Shown here in pieces: positions 53,706-62,620 of a DNA stretch of 64,000 nucleotides (the stretch's first letter is position 1; each line of letters starts with the position of its first letter). The stretch comes from Nitrospira sp. (GTDB lineage Bacteria; Nitrospirota; Nitrospiria; Nitrospirales; Nitrospiraceae), in NCBI GenBank assembly GCA_022226955.1, contig CP092079.1:1829053-1893052 (forward strand), read 5' to 3'. The position numbers and the translations under genes were made by a program. The notes under the pieces were generated by a model that worked only from the letters and a program-made list of their open reading frames with translations, was not told the origin of the DNA and made no database searches.

Positions 53706-55172
53706 TCAAGCCGCCTGCGCCGGCTCGCGCTTTCGAAACAACATCGAGCGAACTGCGGCCAGCTCTCCATGGCGAAACTCCCCGACCAACCAATAGCCGA
53801 ACAGACTGAAGATTCCCAGCAACATCAGTTTGGCGAACACCAGCAGCCCAGGAGTCGGCCATGCCCACGACGCCGCGCCGACGACAAGGCCGACCGCCAG
53901 GCTTCGCACAAGCGTCCCGGCCGGCGGCCACACCTTCCATAGCCCGTACACACTCATGAGAGCCACAGACGCACCCAGCGCAGAAACCGTGACGGTGACC
54001 AGCGCGGCTCCTTGCTGCCCCAATCGAGGAATCACGATGAGATGTCCAACCAGCGCCAGTAAGACCAATGGCGCCGTGAACAGCACCGTTCTAGCCGGGA
54101 GTCCCGCGGCCGTCATGATCGTGATCGACACCATCAGCATGACATTCGAGACCGCCCCGATTATCAAGAGCGCCAGCAGAGGGCTCGCGGGCACAAACTC
54201 GGAGCCGAAGACCACCTGCACAATCTCCGGCGATGCACCGGCAATAATGGCCGCGACCGGAAGAAAGAACATCGTGACGCGCATCGAATCCCGCGCGAGA
54301 TCCCTGGCCTTGTCCCTCTGGCCCTCCGCAAGCTGACGGCTCAACGTAGCCAGCAGCAGCGAGGAAAATGCCCAGGAAAACAGTCCAGGCAGGAGCGACA
54401 AGCTCTGAGCCGCGCTGTAAATACCGGATTGCAACGCGGTGCCGCCAAGAATTTTCAGCATGAACAGATCCATCCCATTGAAAAAGATGAGACAGATCGA
54501 GGAGAGAAACAACAGCGCTCCGTACCGCTGAATCGGAAAAGGCACCGACGCGTGCTTGGAGAACATCCCTTCTCCGAGGTACCAGCGACTCAGCAACAGC
54601 TCTGCCAGCGACGAACCGATCACGCCGAGCAACGCCCCCGTGATGGAGAAGCCTGCCTGCACAAGCCCCACGACAAGCCCCATTCTGACCAGCCAGCGGC
54701 CGGCCCTGGCAACGGCCCCAGCCTGGTAATCGCCCAATCCAATCAACACATTTCGATAGGCTTGTCCAATACACAACAAGGGAATATCGAGCGCGCACAC
54801 GCGAAGATAGAAAGCCAAATCCGGCTCTTTGAGCAGTGCGCTGAGCGGTGTGGCTAGAACCCAGACGAGCGCCATTGCCGCGAGGCCAATCTTCAGACTG
54901 AGGCGAATCACCATGGCACCGACTGGTTTCCAATCGTCCGTTTCACCGACAAATTTGATCGTCGCCTTGGCAAAAAATGAGCTGATCGCGCTTTCAACCC
55001 AAATAATGGTGGTCAGCGTGAGCGCCAGCAATCCATACCCGTGCGGACCGAGCTTCCTGGTCAAAAAGCCAGTCGTAATAAGAGCCGTAAGTGGGAACAG
55101 CATCTCCGCCAAAAATATCCTGGCGGTCCCGTCCATCATGCGGCGGCCACTCGCTGTTGTCAGTAAGCTCAT
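53706..55172 (-). CDS. Wzx-type oligosaccharide flippase (copy 2)
   Basis: The 488-residue polytopic protein shares start, length and motifs with copy 1 at 32737: DGTARIFLAEMLFPLTALITTGFLTRKLGPHGYGLLAL and QSGIYSAAQSLSLLPGLFSWAFSSLLLATL. Two flippases suggest two different lipid-linked glycans or a duplication of the whole pathway. A minus-strand promoter lies 139 bases upstream. Confidence 0.93.
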   Translation of the reverse strand: MSLLTTASGRRMMDGTARIFLAEMLFPLTALITTGFLTRKLGPHGYGLLALTLTTIIWVESAISSFFAKATIKFVGETDDWKPVGAMVIRLSLKIGLAAMALVWVLATPLSALLKEPDLAFYLRVCALDIPLLCIGQAYRNVLIGLGDYQAGAVARAGRWLVRMGLVVGLVQAGFSITGALLGVIGSSLAELLLSRWYLGEGMFSKHASVPFPIQRYGALLFLSSICLIFFNGMDLFMLKILGGTALQSGIYSAAQSLSLLPGLFSWAFSSLLLATLSRQLAEGQRDKARDLARDSMRVTMFFLPVAAIIAGASPEIVQVVFGSEFVPASPLLALLIIGAVSNVMLMVSITIMTAAGLPARTVLFTAPLVLLALVGHLIVIPRLGQQGAALVTVTVSALGASVALMSVYGLWKVWPPAGTLVRSLAVGLVVGAASWAWPTPGLLVFAKLMLLGIFSLFGYWLVGEFRHGELAAVRSMLFRKREPAQAA

Positions 55173-55558
55173 GTCACTCTTTCGGATATCATGCGCACAA
55201 GCCGCTCCATCTCCTCCAACAGGCTAAGCCCCCTTCTCTTTTCAGTAGCCCACTTGGCAACGCCCATACAACGCCGATGGAGCGCTCCCGGGTAAAAACC
55301 GCCCGCGGGTTTAACCTAGTATAGAAACACGATGGCCGGTAGCCAATACCTCTTACCTCACTCCGTCCCTACTAAAGAGGGGCCGCAGGCATAAAACCTT
55401 GCGGTGGTGCCAGAGCGATTCCGTTGAACGGCGTTCGCATTGGCCGGATTGCCCGGCTATCTTTGTTGCCTTGAGACTCTATGCGGGGAACCCGCATAGG
55501 GAGCTGAAGGGATCCGGCGCGCGCAAGCCACCCACAGGGTCTGGTCATGAAGGGGGAA
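55173..55558. other. Intergenic region between GT2 and flippase genes, with three hairpins
   Basis: This 386-base region contains the promoter at 55318-55346 and, between it and the upstream gene, three perfect inverted repeats: CTATGCGGG-N3-CCCGCATAG at 55479-55499, GCCGG-N5-CCGGC at 55443-55457, and CCGT-N3-ACGG at 55421-55431. No T-run follows the first, so it is not a textbook terminator. I see no coding frame with support, and it does not match a riboswitch I know. Confidence 0.5.
55318..55346 (-). promoter_or_regulatory. Predicted internal promoter before the second flippase
   Basis: On the minus strand TTGGCT (55346-55341) and TATACT (55323-55318) are separated by 17 bases. The predicted RNA starts near 55311, giving a leader of about 139 bases before the flippase ATG at 55172. 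This would allow the downstream genes to be transcribed separately from those at 55559-64000. Confidence 0.5.
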
Positions 55559-57133
55559 TTACCGGCTCATTCGACGTTTCACAGTCCCGCGCCATTCCGT
55601 CAACATCAGGCCCACGGTGAGGGCTGCAATTCCCACCGCGCATACCTGAACCGCGAAGGGGGGCGTCCCATGCAATACCAGCCCAAGCCCCCATGCGGCG
55701 CTTAGAACGCCCAGGGTGATTAAGTGCGGCCATAACGCGAAGGAGGCGCGCGCAGGGGCTGTCGTCTTGGGAGTCGTGATAAAAGGGACTTGGCGGTTGA
55801 CCAGGACATCGGCAATGGCCGCCACTTGATAGGGCCACTTCGCGAATTGCAGGAGACGGGCCCGCCAATGAGTCCCCTGCTCCAATTTCCGATTCAAGTA
55901 GAACCGCTGCCGATACCACTCCCAGATCCGCAGCATCGCAACCATGAACCCGGCACTGACGATCGTTTCGACCGTCGCGATCGTTGGCGCTTGCCCCAGG
56001 ATAAGTATGAGCGCGGCGAGAAGCACCGCGATCGGCAGCACAACACCCCGATGGACATAATTCACTCCGTGCAAGACGTTCAGCAATGCGGAGGCCGGCG
56101 AGAGATTGCGAGTGACTGCCGGCGCGATTCGCAGTTTGAGATCGAGCACGGCACGGGTCCACCGTCGCTGTTGATTGAGATACGCCGGCCAATCGGCGGG
56201 AGCCAATCCCCGTGCGAGGGTCTCGGGAACATACACCCCTTCCCATCCATGATTCCGATACAGGAGCGTCAGCAGCAGGTCGTCGGCATCGTGTGCTGCG
56301 AACCCGCCGCACTCGCGCAACGCGCTGAGACGATGCGTGTTGTGACACCCGATGATGAGCGGATATCCGTTTCCAAAACATGCCATTTGCACGAGCGAAT
56401 AGAACTCATAGGTTTCTTCAGCCGCCCCTCTGGCGATAAAACTCTCCTCTTGATTGCCATACACCTGCGGCGCCTGCACATAGCCCACTCGCGCATCATC
56501 GAAATATCCGAGGACTTTGGCGAGATACACAGAGTCCGGCACATGATCGGGATCGAACGCCGTTAAAATCTCGTAGCGGTCGAATCCGATCTCATGGAGC
56601 CAGGCATTATAGTTTCCGTGCTTGGACGCCTTTCGAAACAGACCGACCTCGGTCTGATAATGCGGGAACGGCTTGCGACTGAAATGATGGACACCAAGTG
56701 CGGCACAGACCTGCTTGATCCGCTCGTCATCTCCCTCGTCCAAGACCCAGGTATCGTGAGGATAGTCGAGGGCGACCAACGCCCTCAGAGTACGCTCCAG
56801 CAAGTCCAATGACTCAACTCCCGGCACATGCGTGGTCACGACCGCAACCTTCCAACCTGGCCTCGGCGCAATAGCGCGGGGCCGCTGCATGCTGGGGAGA
56901 AGCACCCATCGCCCAAGGTTATTGAGAAACAGCACCGCGAGAAGCCCCGAACAAACCGTCATGACAAAAGAATGTTCCCCCCAGGCCGGGAGTTGAAACC
57001 AGGCCACGAGAAACGCCGCGATCGCCGCCACTCCCAACACCGTCAACAGCCAGTAGACGACACGGTCTCTCAGCTGAAGGACAGGGTCACGCATCACACC
57101 GATCGGAACACTGCGCCCTGAAGACCGCGCCAT
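55559..57133 (-). CDS. Membrane GT2 glycosyltransferase (cellulose synthase-like)
   Basis: The 524-residue protein has two N-terminal spans (about residues 28-50 and 57-77). The catalytic GT-A domain has WVLDEGDDERIK, ILTAFDPDHVPDSVYL, AADDLL-like HDADDLLL and the product-site motif QQRRW (QxxRW), followed by three to four C-terminal spans. This is the processive beta-glycosyltransferase architecture (cellulose, hyaluronan or poly-GlcNAc synthases). No PilZ domain is fused, though two separate PilZ genes are nearby. Product sugar unknown. Confidence 0.92.
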   Translation of the reverse strand: MARSSGRSVPIGVMRDPVLQLRDRVVYWLLTVLGVAAIAAFLVAWFQLPAWGEHSFVMTVCSGLLAVLFLNNLGRWVLLPSMQRPRAIAPRPGWKVAVVTTHVPGVESLDLLERTLRALVALDYPHDTWVLDEGDDERIKQVCAALGVHHFSRKPFPHYQTEVGLFRKASKHGNYNAWLHEIGFDRYEILTAFDPDHVPDSVYLAKVLGYFDDARVGYVQAPQVYGNQEESFIARGAAEETYEFYSLVQMACFGNGYPLIIGCHNTHRLSALRECGGFAAHDADDLLLTLLYRNHGWEGVYVPETLARGLAPADWPAYLNQQRRWTRAVLDLKLRIAPAVTRNLSPASALLNVLHGVNYVHRGVVLPIAVLLAALILILGQAPTIATVETIVSAGFMVAMLRIWEWYRQRFYLNRKLEQGTHWRARLLQFAKWPYQVAAIADVLVNRQVPFITTPKTTAPARASFALWPHLITLGVLSAAWGLGLVLHGTPPFAVQVCAVGIAALTVGLMLTEWRGTVKRRMSR

Positions 57134-57136
57134 ATC

Positions 57137-58720
57137 CTATCGCCCTCTCTCCTGCTCGCTGAGCGGGCGAAGCCGTTCGGCATCGGTGCTCCGCCAGGTC
57201 TGGCGCGCTCCTGTCCGAACCGCGAGAGCACGGTACGCACCGGCTCCGAACACGGTACGCAGCCACAACCTGCCGAGAACCCGCCAATAGCCCCACCCCA
57301 CTTGGGCGAGCTTGAACGAGGACATCCCCATGTCCGGCGTGCGGTTGATCCAGGAAATCGGGACTTCCTTCACCTGATACCCCATCAGCAGCGGTTGCAA
57401 CCCGGTTTCCGCATTCACCGCGAACCAGGGCTCCTCAAGGCAGAGCTGTTCCACGACGTCGCGGCGAAGCAGCTTCAAATTATTGGTGAGGTCGCGGAAG
57501 CGGCGGAACAAGAGAAGCTGCGCGATCAAATGAAACCCACGGTTGGCAACGATTTTCCCGAACGGATAGTTCAGCAAGACACTATGCCGGGAGAACCGGC
57601 TTCCGACGACGACGTCGTACCCCTTCACGGCCGCATCGAACAGATCCGCGATCTCCGGCAACAGATGCTGAAAATCGCAATCCATGGTGAGGATATAGCG
57701 GCCCGTCGCCGCTCGATACCCATCGGACAAGGCTCGGCCAACTCCGTTCGGGCCAGTCCTGGAAACCAGCCGTATCCGAGTATCGAGCGCCGCCATGCGC
57801 GCAATCACTGCCGCGGTCTCGTCCTTGCTGTTATCGTCGACCAAAATGATTTCGTGCAGATAGTCGTCATAGAGCCGTCGCAACCCGTCTACAAGCGGCC
57901 CGACGTTCATCTGTTCGTTGTAGCAGGGAATGACGACGGACAGCGCGCGCTGGAGCGACTGATGATGAGCCAGCGACACCGCCGGTCGTTCGGCGATGCG
58001 GGGAGGTTTTTGCGCATGCACCAGGATGGCACCTGCCAAGGTCCGAATCCCCGGCGCATTTTCCAGAATGATCGACAGATTGCGAAAGAGCCAGACCAAC
58101 CGTGGCGAGAGCGGGGCGAACACGAAATCGTTGAATACGGCAAATACTCGAATAAAGCCCACTTCCGACATGAGCTCATATAATTGGCCGCGGCTCAGAA
58201 GGGACCGAGGGTCCCTCTTGCCGAAGAGGCGCGCCAGTAGGCGACGCAGCTTCAGGGCGATATTCCAGGGATTGCTTTCATAAAACACCACCTGCCCGCC
58301 AGGCTTTAAGAGCTCCAGCACATGCTGGAGCACCGTCGCGCAACTGCGTGTATCGAGCAGGTCCATCGCAACGACGAAATCGAATTGCCGCCCGCTCAGC
58401 GTATCCGGAAAGGTCTCCGCAACGACGAACTCAACGGGATCCTGAATGCGGTCCGGCTTGCCGGCAAGCGCATCGAAGGTCACGGCGGCAATGGGGTTTC
58501 TTCCATGAGTGACCTGTGCGAGTTGCCGCGTAAAGAGGCCCTGGCCGCAGCCCAATTCAAGGATCGTTTGCCCGGGCAAGAGATGAACCAGATGCCGAAA
58601 CGATTGCGCGCGCCAATGCAAGCGGTCCGCCGCAATAGGATCCCGCTGCAGGAAATAGCGATCCCGCGTCTTCTCGCGAAGCGCGAGGGTGTCGAGCATC
58701 GATCGATCAGAGGCACTCAT
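57137..58720 (-). CDS. Fusion of SAM-dependent methyltransferase and GT2 glycosyltransferase
   Basis: Residues 40-235 are a class I methyltransferase with the SAM loop LELGCGQG at 54-61 and FVVAMDLLDTRSC then LKPGGQVVFYESNPW. Residues 260-500 are a GT2 domain similar to dolichol-phosphate mannosyltransferases: LSVVIPCYNEQMNVGPLV, EIILVDDNSKDETAAVI, LTMDCDFQHLLPEI (DxD) and VGSRFSRHSVLLNYPFGKIVANRG. The reading frame is continuous without a break. It sits between the membrane GT2 (gap 3) and an epimerase (gap 9). Coupling methylation and glycosyl transfer in one chain suggests a chain-capping or methylated-sugar step. Confidence 0.92.
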   Translation of the reverse strand: MSASDRSMLDTLALREKTRDRYFLQRDPIAADRLHWRAQSFRHLVHLLPGQTILELGCGQGLFTRQLAQVTHGRNPIAAVTFDALAGKPDRIQDPVEFVVAETFPDTLSGRQFDFVVAMDLLDTRSCATVLQHVLELLKPGGQVVFYESNPWNIALKLRRLLARLFGKRDPRSLLSRGQLYELMSEVGFIRVFAVFNDFVFAPLSPRLVWLFRNLSIILENAPGIRTLAGAILVHAQKPPRIAERPAVSLAHHQSLQRALSVVIPCYNEQMNVGPLVDGLRRLYDDYLHEIILVDDNSKDETAAVIARMAALDTRIRLVSRTGPNGVGRALSDGYRAATGRYILTMDCDFQHLLPEIADLFDAAVKGYDVVVGSRFSRHSVLLNYPFGKIVANRGFHLIAQLLLFRRFRDLTNNLKLLRRDVVEQLCLEEPWFAVNAETGLQPLLMGYQVKEVPISWINRTPDMGMSSFKLAQVGWGYWRVLGRLWLRTVFGAGAYRALAVRTGARQTWRSTDAERLRPLSEQERGR

Positions 58721-58729
58721 ACCGCTTGC

Positions 58730-59785
58730 TCACCCATGCAACCGAACATTCCAGGCGGCGATCATGTCCCGAAACACGTCTTCGAGCGATTTGGTCACAG
58801 ACCACTTTGGATAATGCTGCTGAAATCTAGCAAGGTCGCTGATATAGCACACATGATCGCCGGCGCGTGGCTGATCAAGATACTCGTAGTGCATTTTCTT
58901 GCCGGTCAGTTCCTCGACCCTGTCGAACGCCTCCAGGATAGAGCAAGAATTTTCCCGCCCTCCCCCCATGTTATACACTTCACCGCACCGGGGATTGGCA
59001 TAGATTTCTTCTATGGCCCGAGCGACATCGAAACTGTGAATATTATCCCGTACCTGCTTTCCTTTATATCCGTAAATCCGATAGGTCTTCCCGCTCAACT
59101 GCGTTTTGACCAGATACGATAAAAACCCATGGAGTTCGACGCCTGAATGATTCGGGCCAGTCAGACATCCCCCACGGAGACAATGCGTCTTCAAGCCAAA
59201 ATACCGGCCGTACTCTTGCGTCACCACATCGGCGGCAACCTTGCTGGCCCCGAAAATGGAATGTTTCGACCGGTCGATCCGCATGGTTTCCGCCACCCCT
59301 CGGTAATCCTCCGGCCGAGCGTATTCCCAGCGCCGCTCCAGTTCTTTCAGCGGCAGTTCATTGGGCGCATCCCCATAGACCTTATTCGTCGACATAAAGA
59401 CGACGACGGCTTCCGGGGAATGTTGCCGAGTCGTCTCTAACACATTGAGCGTCCCTGTCGCATTGACATCGAAATCGTCGAATGGGCGGCGGGCCGCGAG
59501 GTCATGGCTGGGCTGAGCCGCGCAATGCACGATCAGATCGAATGGACCTTCGCGTTTGAACAGATCGGCCAGTCCGTCTCGATTCCGAACATCGAGCGGA
59601 TGATGCGAGAAGCGCGTTGTGCTCTGGCGCAGCCGTTCAAGATTCCACGTCGTATCGCCTTCTGCGCCGAAGAAGTCCGCCCGCATATTATTATCGACGC
59701 CGATCACCCGAGCGGCCCGGCGATCAAAATAGGTCACAAGCTCAGACCCAATCAGACCGCTCGAACCGGTAATGAACACTTTCAT
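58730..59785 (-). CDS. NAD-dependent epimerase (CDP-paratose 2-epimerase-like)
   Basis: The 351-residue extended SDR starts [22 protein letters not shown] with [22 protein letters not shown], close to the CDP-paratose 2-epimerase (RfbE/TylE) consensus. It also has [34 protein letters not shown] in place of the usual Y-x3-K context, and [26 protein letters not shown]-paratose epimerases make CDP-tyvelose; the CDP-glucose genes they need are not visible in the window, so substrate identity is uncertain. Confidence 0.88.
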   Translation of the reverse strand: MKVFITGSSGLIGSELVTYFDRRAARVIGVDNNMRADFFGAEGDTTWNLERLRQSTTRFSHHPLDVRNRDGLADLFKREGPFDLIVHCAAQPSHDLAARRPFDDFDVNATGTLNVLETTRQHSPEAVVVFMSTNKVYGDAPNELPLKELERRWEYARPEDYRGVAETMRIDRSKHSIFGASKVAADVVTQEYGRYFGLKTHCLRGGCLTGPNHSGVELHGFLSYLVKTQLSGKTYRIYGYKGKQVRDNIHSFDVARAIEEIYANPRCGEVYNMGGGRENSCSILEAFDRVEELTGKKMHYEYLDQPRAGDHVCYISDLARFQQHYPKWSVTKSLEDVFRDMIAAWNVRLHG

Positions 59786-59810
59786 ATCGTGGCCTGCCTC
59801 CTCTCGGTCG

Positions 59811-60965
59811 TCAGACTTTCTTCATCGACATGGCGGAAATAAACAACGAAGAAAAAACAGTCCCTCCGCCAATAATCACAAGCGTCGCGCCCAGCGACGC
59901 CCACTCGGGACGGGAGAGTGGCAAAAATCCAGACTGCGCCCACTCCCATACCAAGAATCCGAGAAGCGCAATCCCGATCAGCAGAATCCCCCCACCAAGC
60001 AACAGACCGGTCTCAAGACGAAACCAACTATAAAACGCATCGAGCCCCTTATTGTTTTTATCGAAGCGGCGGCTCCAGGAATAGGTCTTGGCGTGCAACC
60101 CTAAACTCAGGACTTGAAATCCCGCCACACTGAAGATCGTGCCAAAAATTCCCGTCGCGGTTCCAAGAGGCTTCCCGTTGAATTGAATGAGACCGGTCAG
60201 CGATATGAGATGCGCCGCCACTCCCAGCGCCAGTGAAAGGAAGCCCGGAAAAAAGAACACCTTATTGGGGCAATAGACCAGCATCATGCGCAAGCTTCGC
60301 CAGCCATCGTGGAACGTGCGCAGCTTCGACTCCCCTTTCCGCTCGGCCAGCTGGATGGGCAATTCCGCCGTCTGTAATCCCGCCAAACCCGCGTTGATGG
60401 CCAGTTCAAGGTTAAACTCCATGCCGGGGCTGACCGGTTGAATGAGATCGTACGCGCGCCGGCTAAACGCGCGATAGCCGCAATACACATCGGTATAGGC
60501 GGTCTTGAACAATCCGTTCAGGATCTTCGTCAGGAGCGGGTTTCCGAACGTGCGATGGAGAAAAGGAATGGTCGCCTGCCCGCCTTCCAAATACCGGCTC
60601 CCGGTCACAAAATCGTGGCCTTCGTGCAGCTTGCCGAGAAAAGCAGGGATCATCGTAAAGTCATAGGTATCGTCGGCATCGCCCATGACGAGGTACGTGC
60701 CCTTCGCGTGCGCAAACCCTTTCAAGTAGGCATTGCCATATCCGCGTTCCGGCTGATGCACGACCCGGGCGCCCATCGCTTCCGCAATCGCGACAGATCG
60801 GTCCGTCGATCCATTGTCGCAAACAACAATTTCTCCGTCGAGCTGCGCCTTCGCGAACGTGTCCCTGATTTTCTGCAAGCAAGCGCCGATGGCGGCCTCT
60901 TCATTGAGGCAGGGGAGCACAACAGACACCAACGGCCCCCTTGCGGGCACACATTCGTCGCTCAT
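59811..60965 (-). CDS. GT2 glycosyltransferase with C-terminal transmembrane region (dolichol-P-glucose synthase-like)
   Basis: The 384-residue protein has a GT2 domain ([88 protein letters not shown]) and four C-terminal spans. This is the layout of polyprenyl-phosphate hexose synthases, which load a sugar onto undecaprenyl phosphate for GT-C enzymes. Its start overlaps the stop of the next GT39-like gene by 4 bases (ATGA). Confidence 0.92.
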   Translation of the reverse strand: MSDECVPARGPLVSVVLPCLNEEAAIGACLQKIRDTFAKAQLDGEIVVCDNGSTDRSVAIAEAMGARVVHQPERGYGNAYLKGFAHAKGTYLVMGDADDTYDFTMIPAFLGKLHEGHDFVTGSRYLEGGQATIPFLHRTFGNPLLTKILNGLFKTAYTDVYCGYRAFSRRAYDLIQPVSPGMEFNLELAINAGLAGLQTAELPIQLAERKGESKLRTFHDGWRSLRMMLVYCPNKVFFFPGFLSLALGVAAHLISLTGLIQFNGKPLGTATGIFGTIFSVAGFQVLSLGLHAKTYSWSRRFDKNNKGLDAFYSWFRLETGLLLGGGILLIGIALLGFLVWEWAQSGFLPLSRPEWASLGATLVIIGGGTVFSSLFISAMSMKKV

Positions 60966-62620
60966 GGCTGAACCATCCTTCGAAATTGCTGGGCTTCATC
61001 GGAAGCTCGGGTGACAAGAAAGAGCATCCGGTTCTCCTGCCGGCGCAACAACTCCAAGCGCCATTCTCCCGCCATCAAGTCGGAAAGAAGCCAGTTGAAA
61101 TCCGGAACGGAGAGGCCGTTGGATAGCGGCCCGCCGAGAAACCCACCATGCACATAGAGAAAAAAACGGTCGCGAGATTGCTGGAACGCTCGAGAGTCTT
61201 TCACATTCATGCGAAACCAGGGATTGAGGTCTATCATGCCTCGGTCCATCGTGTCGTGCCCCATATGCCTCAAAGAGGCGTCTGGATCTGCCAAATACAC
61301 AAGCCGCGACGACAAACCGCCCGGTGCATAGTGGGCCAGCATCATGAAGTTGTGGGGATCGGAGATCACGATGGGAAGCTCGTCCGTTGCACTGGCGGTC
61401 AAAAACTCGGCCACGGGATCCACGGCTGACGCCGCCGTGTACGGCACGGCCCGCACCGTTAACATCGCAAACCCCACGACCGTGAGAATCCCCCCCACAA
61501 CTCCCAACAACGCTCGGCCATTGCAAAGCCGGAACAATGCCAGCGAGACCAAGACACTGACCCCTAGGACCATGGGCAGCGCATAGCGCGCCGTGAATGC
61601 GCCGGTCGTACACAACGTAATCGCCACACCGATCACCGGCAAGGCGGCAAACGCCAGCGCGGCGCCCCATTCATGATCGGGAATCGCCGGCAACGCCGGC
61701 GCCGGTGTCCGAGCGCTTTTGCCCTGCTGCAGATACGCAACCGCACCGGCGCCGATCAGCAGCAGCATAAAGAGCAGCGGAGCGGGCATCAGCAACGTCG
61801 AGTAGGTATCGGGAATCCCCTTCCAACTTGGAATCGCCCAAAACCCTCGAGAATAGCCCCGCGCTTGCTGGATCAGCGGCCAAAGGAACCCGAGCGGAAG
61901 CAGCCCGCCAACAATCGCCACCCACAAGGACCAATCGGGCCGTCGAGTGCGATACAGCCTCACGCATTCGGCAATCCCAAGAGGGACAAACACAAATACC
62001 GCGTAGTAGTGAGAGCACACCGCTGCGCTGAGGCCTCCCCACACGCCAAGGAGCGACCAGGGCCGCTCCTTCCCTTCTGCGGCGGAGGCCCAGCAGACCC
62101 ACGCGATCGCCGCGAACCCCAGCACGAGTCCGTAGGGCCTGGCTTCATAACTGTAGAAGTGTGCGTTGGTGACAAGCAGGCACAGCATCGCCATGAATCC
62201 ATAGAGCGCTGAACTCCGGCGATTGACGAGCAGGAATAGGCACACCGCCGCCACCCACACTCCGACTATTTCAGGCAGACGCAAGGCCCACTCGTTCACG
62301 CCGAACAAAAACATCGACCATCGAGACAGCACATAGAACGGGAAGGGACTCTGGTCCGCCCCCGTAAGCAGCGCCGCCCAAATACCGGATAGTGTCGGCG
62401 CCTGGGCGATAAAATAAGTGAACAGCTCGTCATTCCACATGGGCTTGCGCATGGCCAGCACACTAGCCGCCGCAAAGTAGACCAACGAGAATACTCCGAG
62501 CAGCAATCCCCAGCGCCTCTCGCACACATCCCGCACTGTTTCCGCCATACCGTCAAGCCATTGCACCGCCCGACTAAGCATCCCGGCCTGCTCCACCGCC
62601 GGCCTCTCAACGGGCTTCAT
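60962..62620 (-). CDS. GT39-family-like membrane glycosyltransferase
   Basis: The 552-residue protein has about 11 hydrophobic spans. After the first span comes KPMWNDELFTYFIAQ, the D-E loop of GT39/ArnT-like enzymes that use polyprenyl-phosphate sugars. NAHFYSYEARPYGLVLGFAAI follows. A soluble C-terminal domain of about 130 residues completes it. It starts 14 bases inside the upstream gene. It is probably supplied by the polyprenyl-phosphate hexose synthase encoded next to it. Confidence 0.9.
   Translation of the reverse strand: MKPVERPAVEQAGMLSRAVQWLDGMAETVRDVCERRWGLLLGVFSLVYFAAASVLAMRKPMWNDELFTYFIAQAPTLSGIWAALLTGADQSPFPFYVLSRWSMFLFGVNEWALRLPEIVGVWVAAVCLFLLVNRRSSALYGFMAMLCLLVTNAHFYSYEARPYGLVLGFAAIAWVCWASAAEGKERPWSLLGVWGGLSAAVCSHYYAVFVFVPLGIAECVRLYRTRRPDWSLWVAIVGGLLPLGFLWPLIQQARGYSRGFWAIPSWKGIPDTYSTLLMPAPLLFMLLLIGAGAVAYLQQGKSARTPAPALPAIPDHEWGAALAFAALPVIGVAITLCTTGAFTARYALPMVLGVSVLVSLALFRLCNGRALLGVVGGILTVVGFAMLTVRAVPYTAASAVDPVAEFLTASATDELPIVISDPHNFMMLAHYAPGGLSSRLVYLADPDASLRHMGHDTMDRGMIDLNPWFRMNVKDSRAFQQSRDRFFLYVHGGFLGGPLSNGLSVPDFNWLLSDLMAGEWRLELLRRQENRMLFLVTRASDEAQQFRRMVQP

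Noticed and set aside
55318-55560. Possible c-di-GMP riboswitch in the flippase leader region
   Set aside because: A search by eye for the GEMM core sequences (GGGCAAACC, GACGCAAAGCC) failed on both strands.
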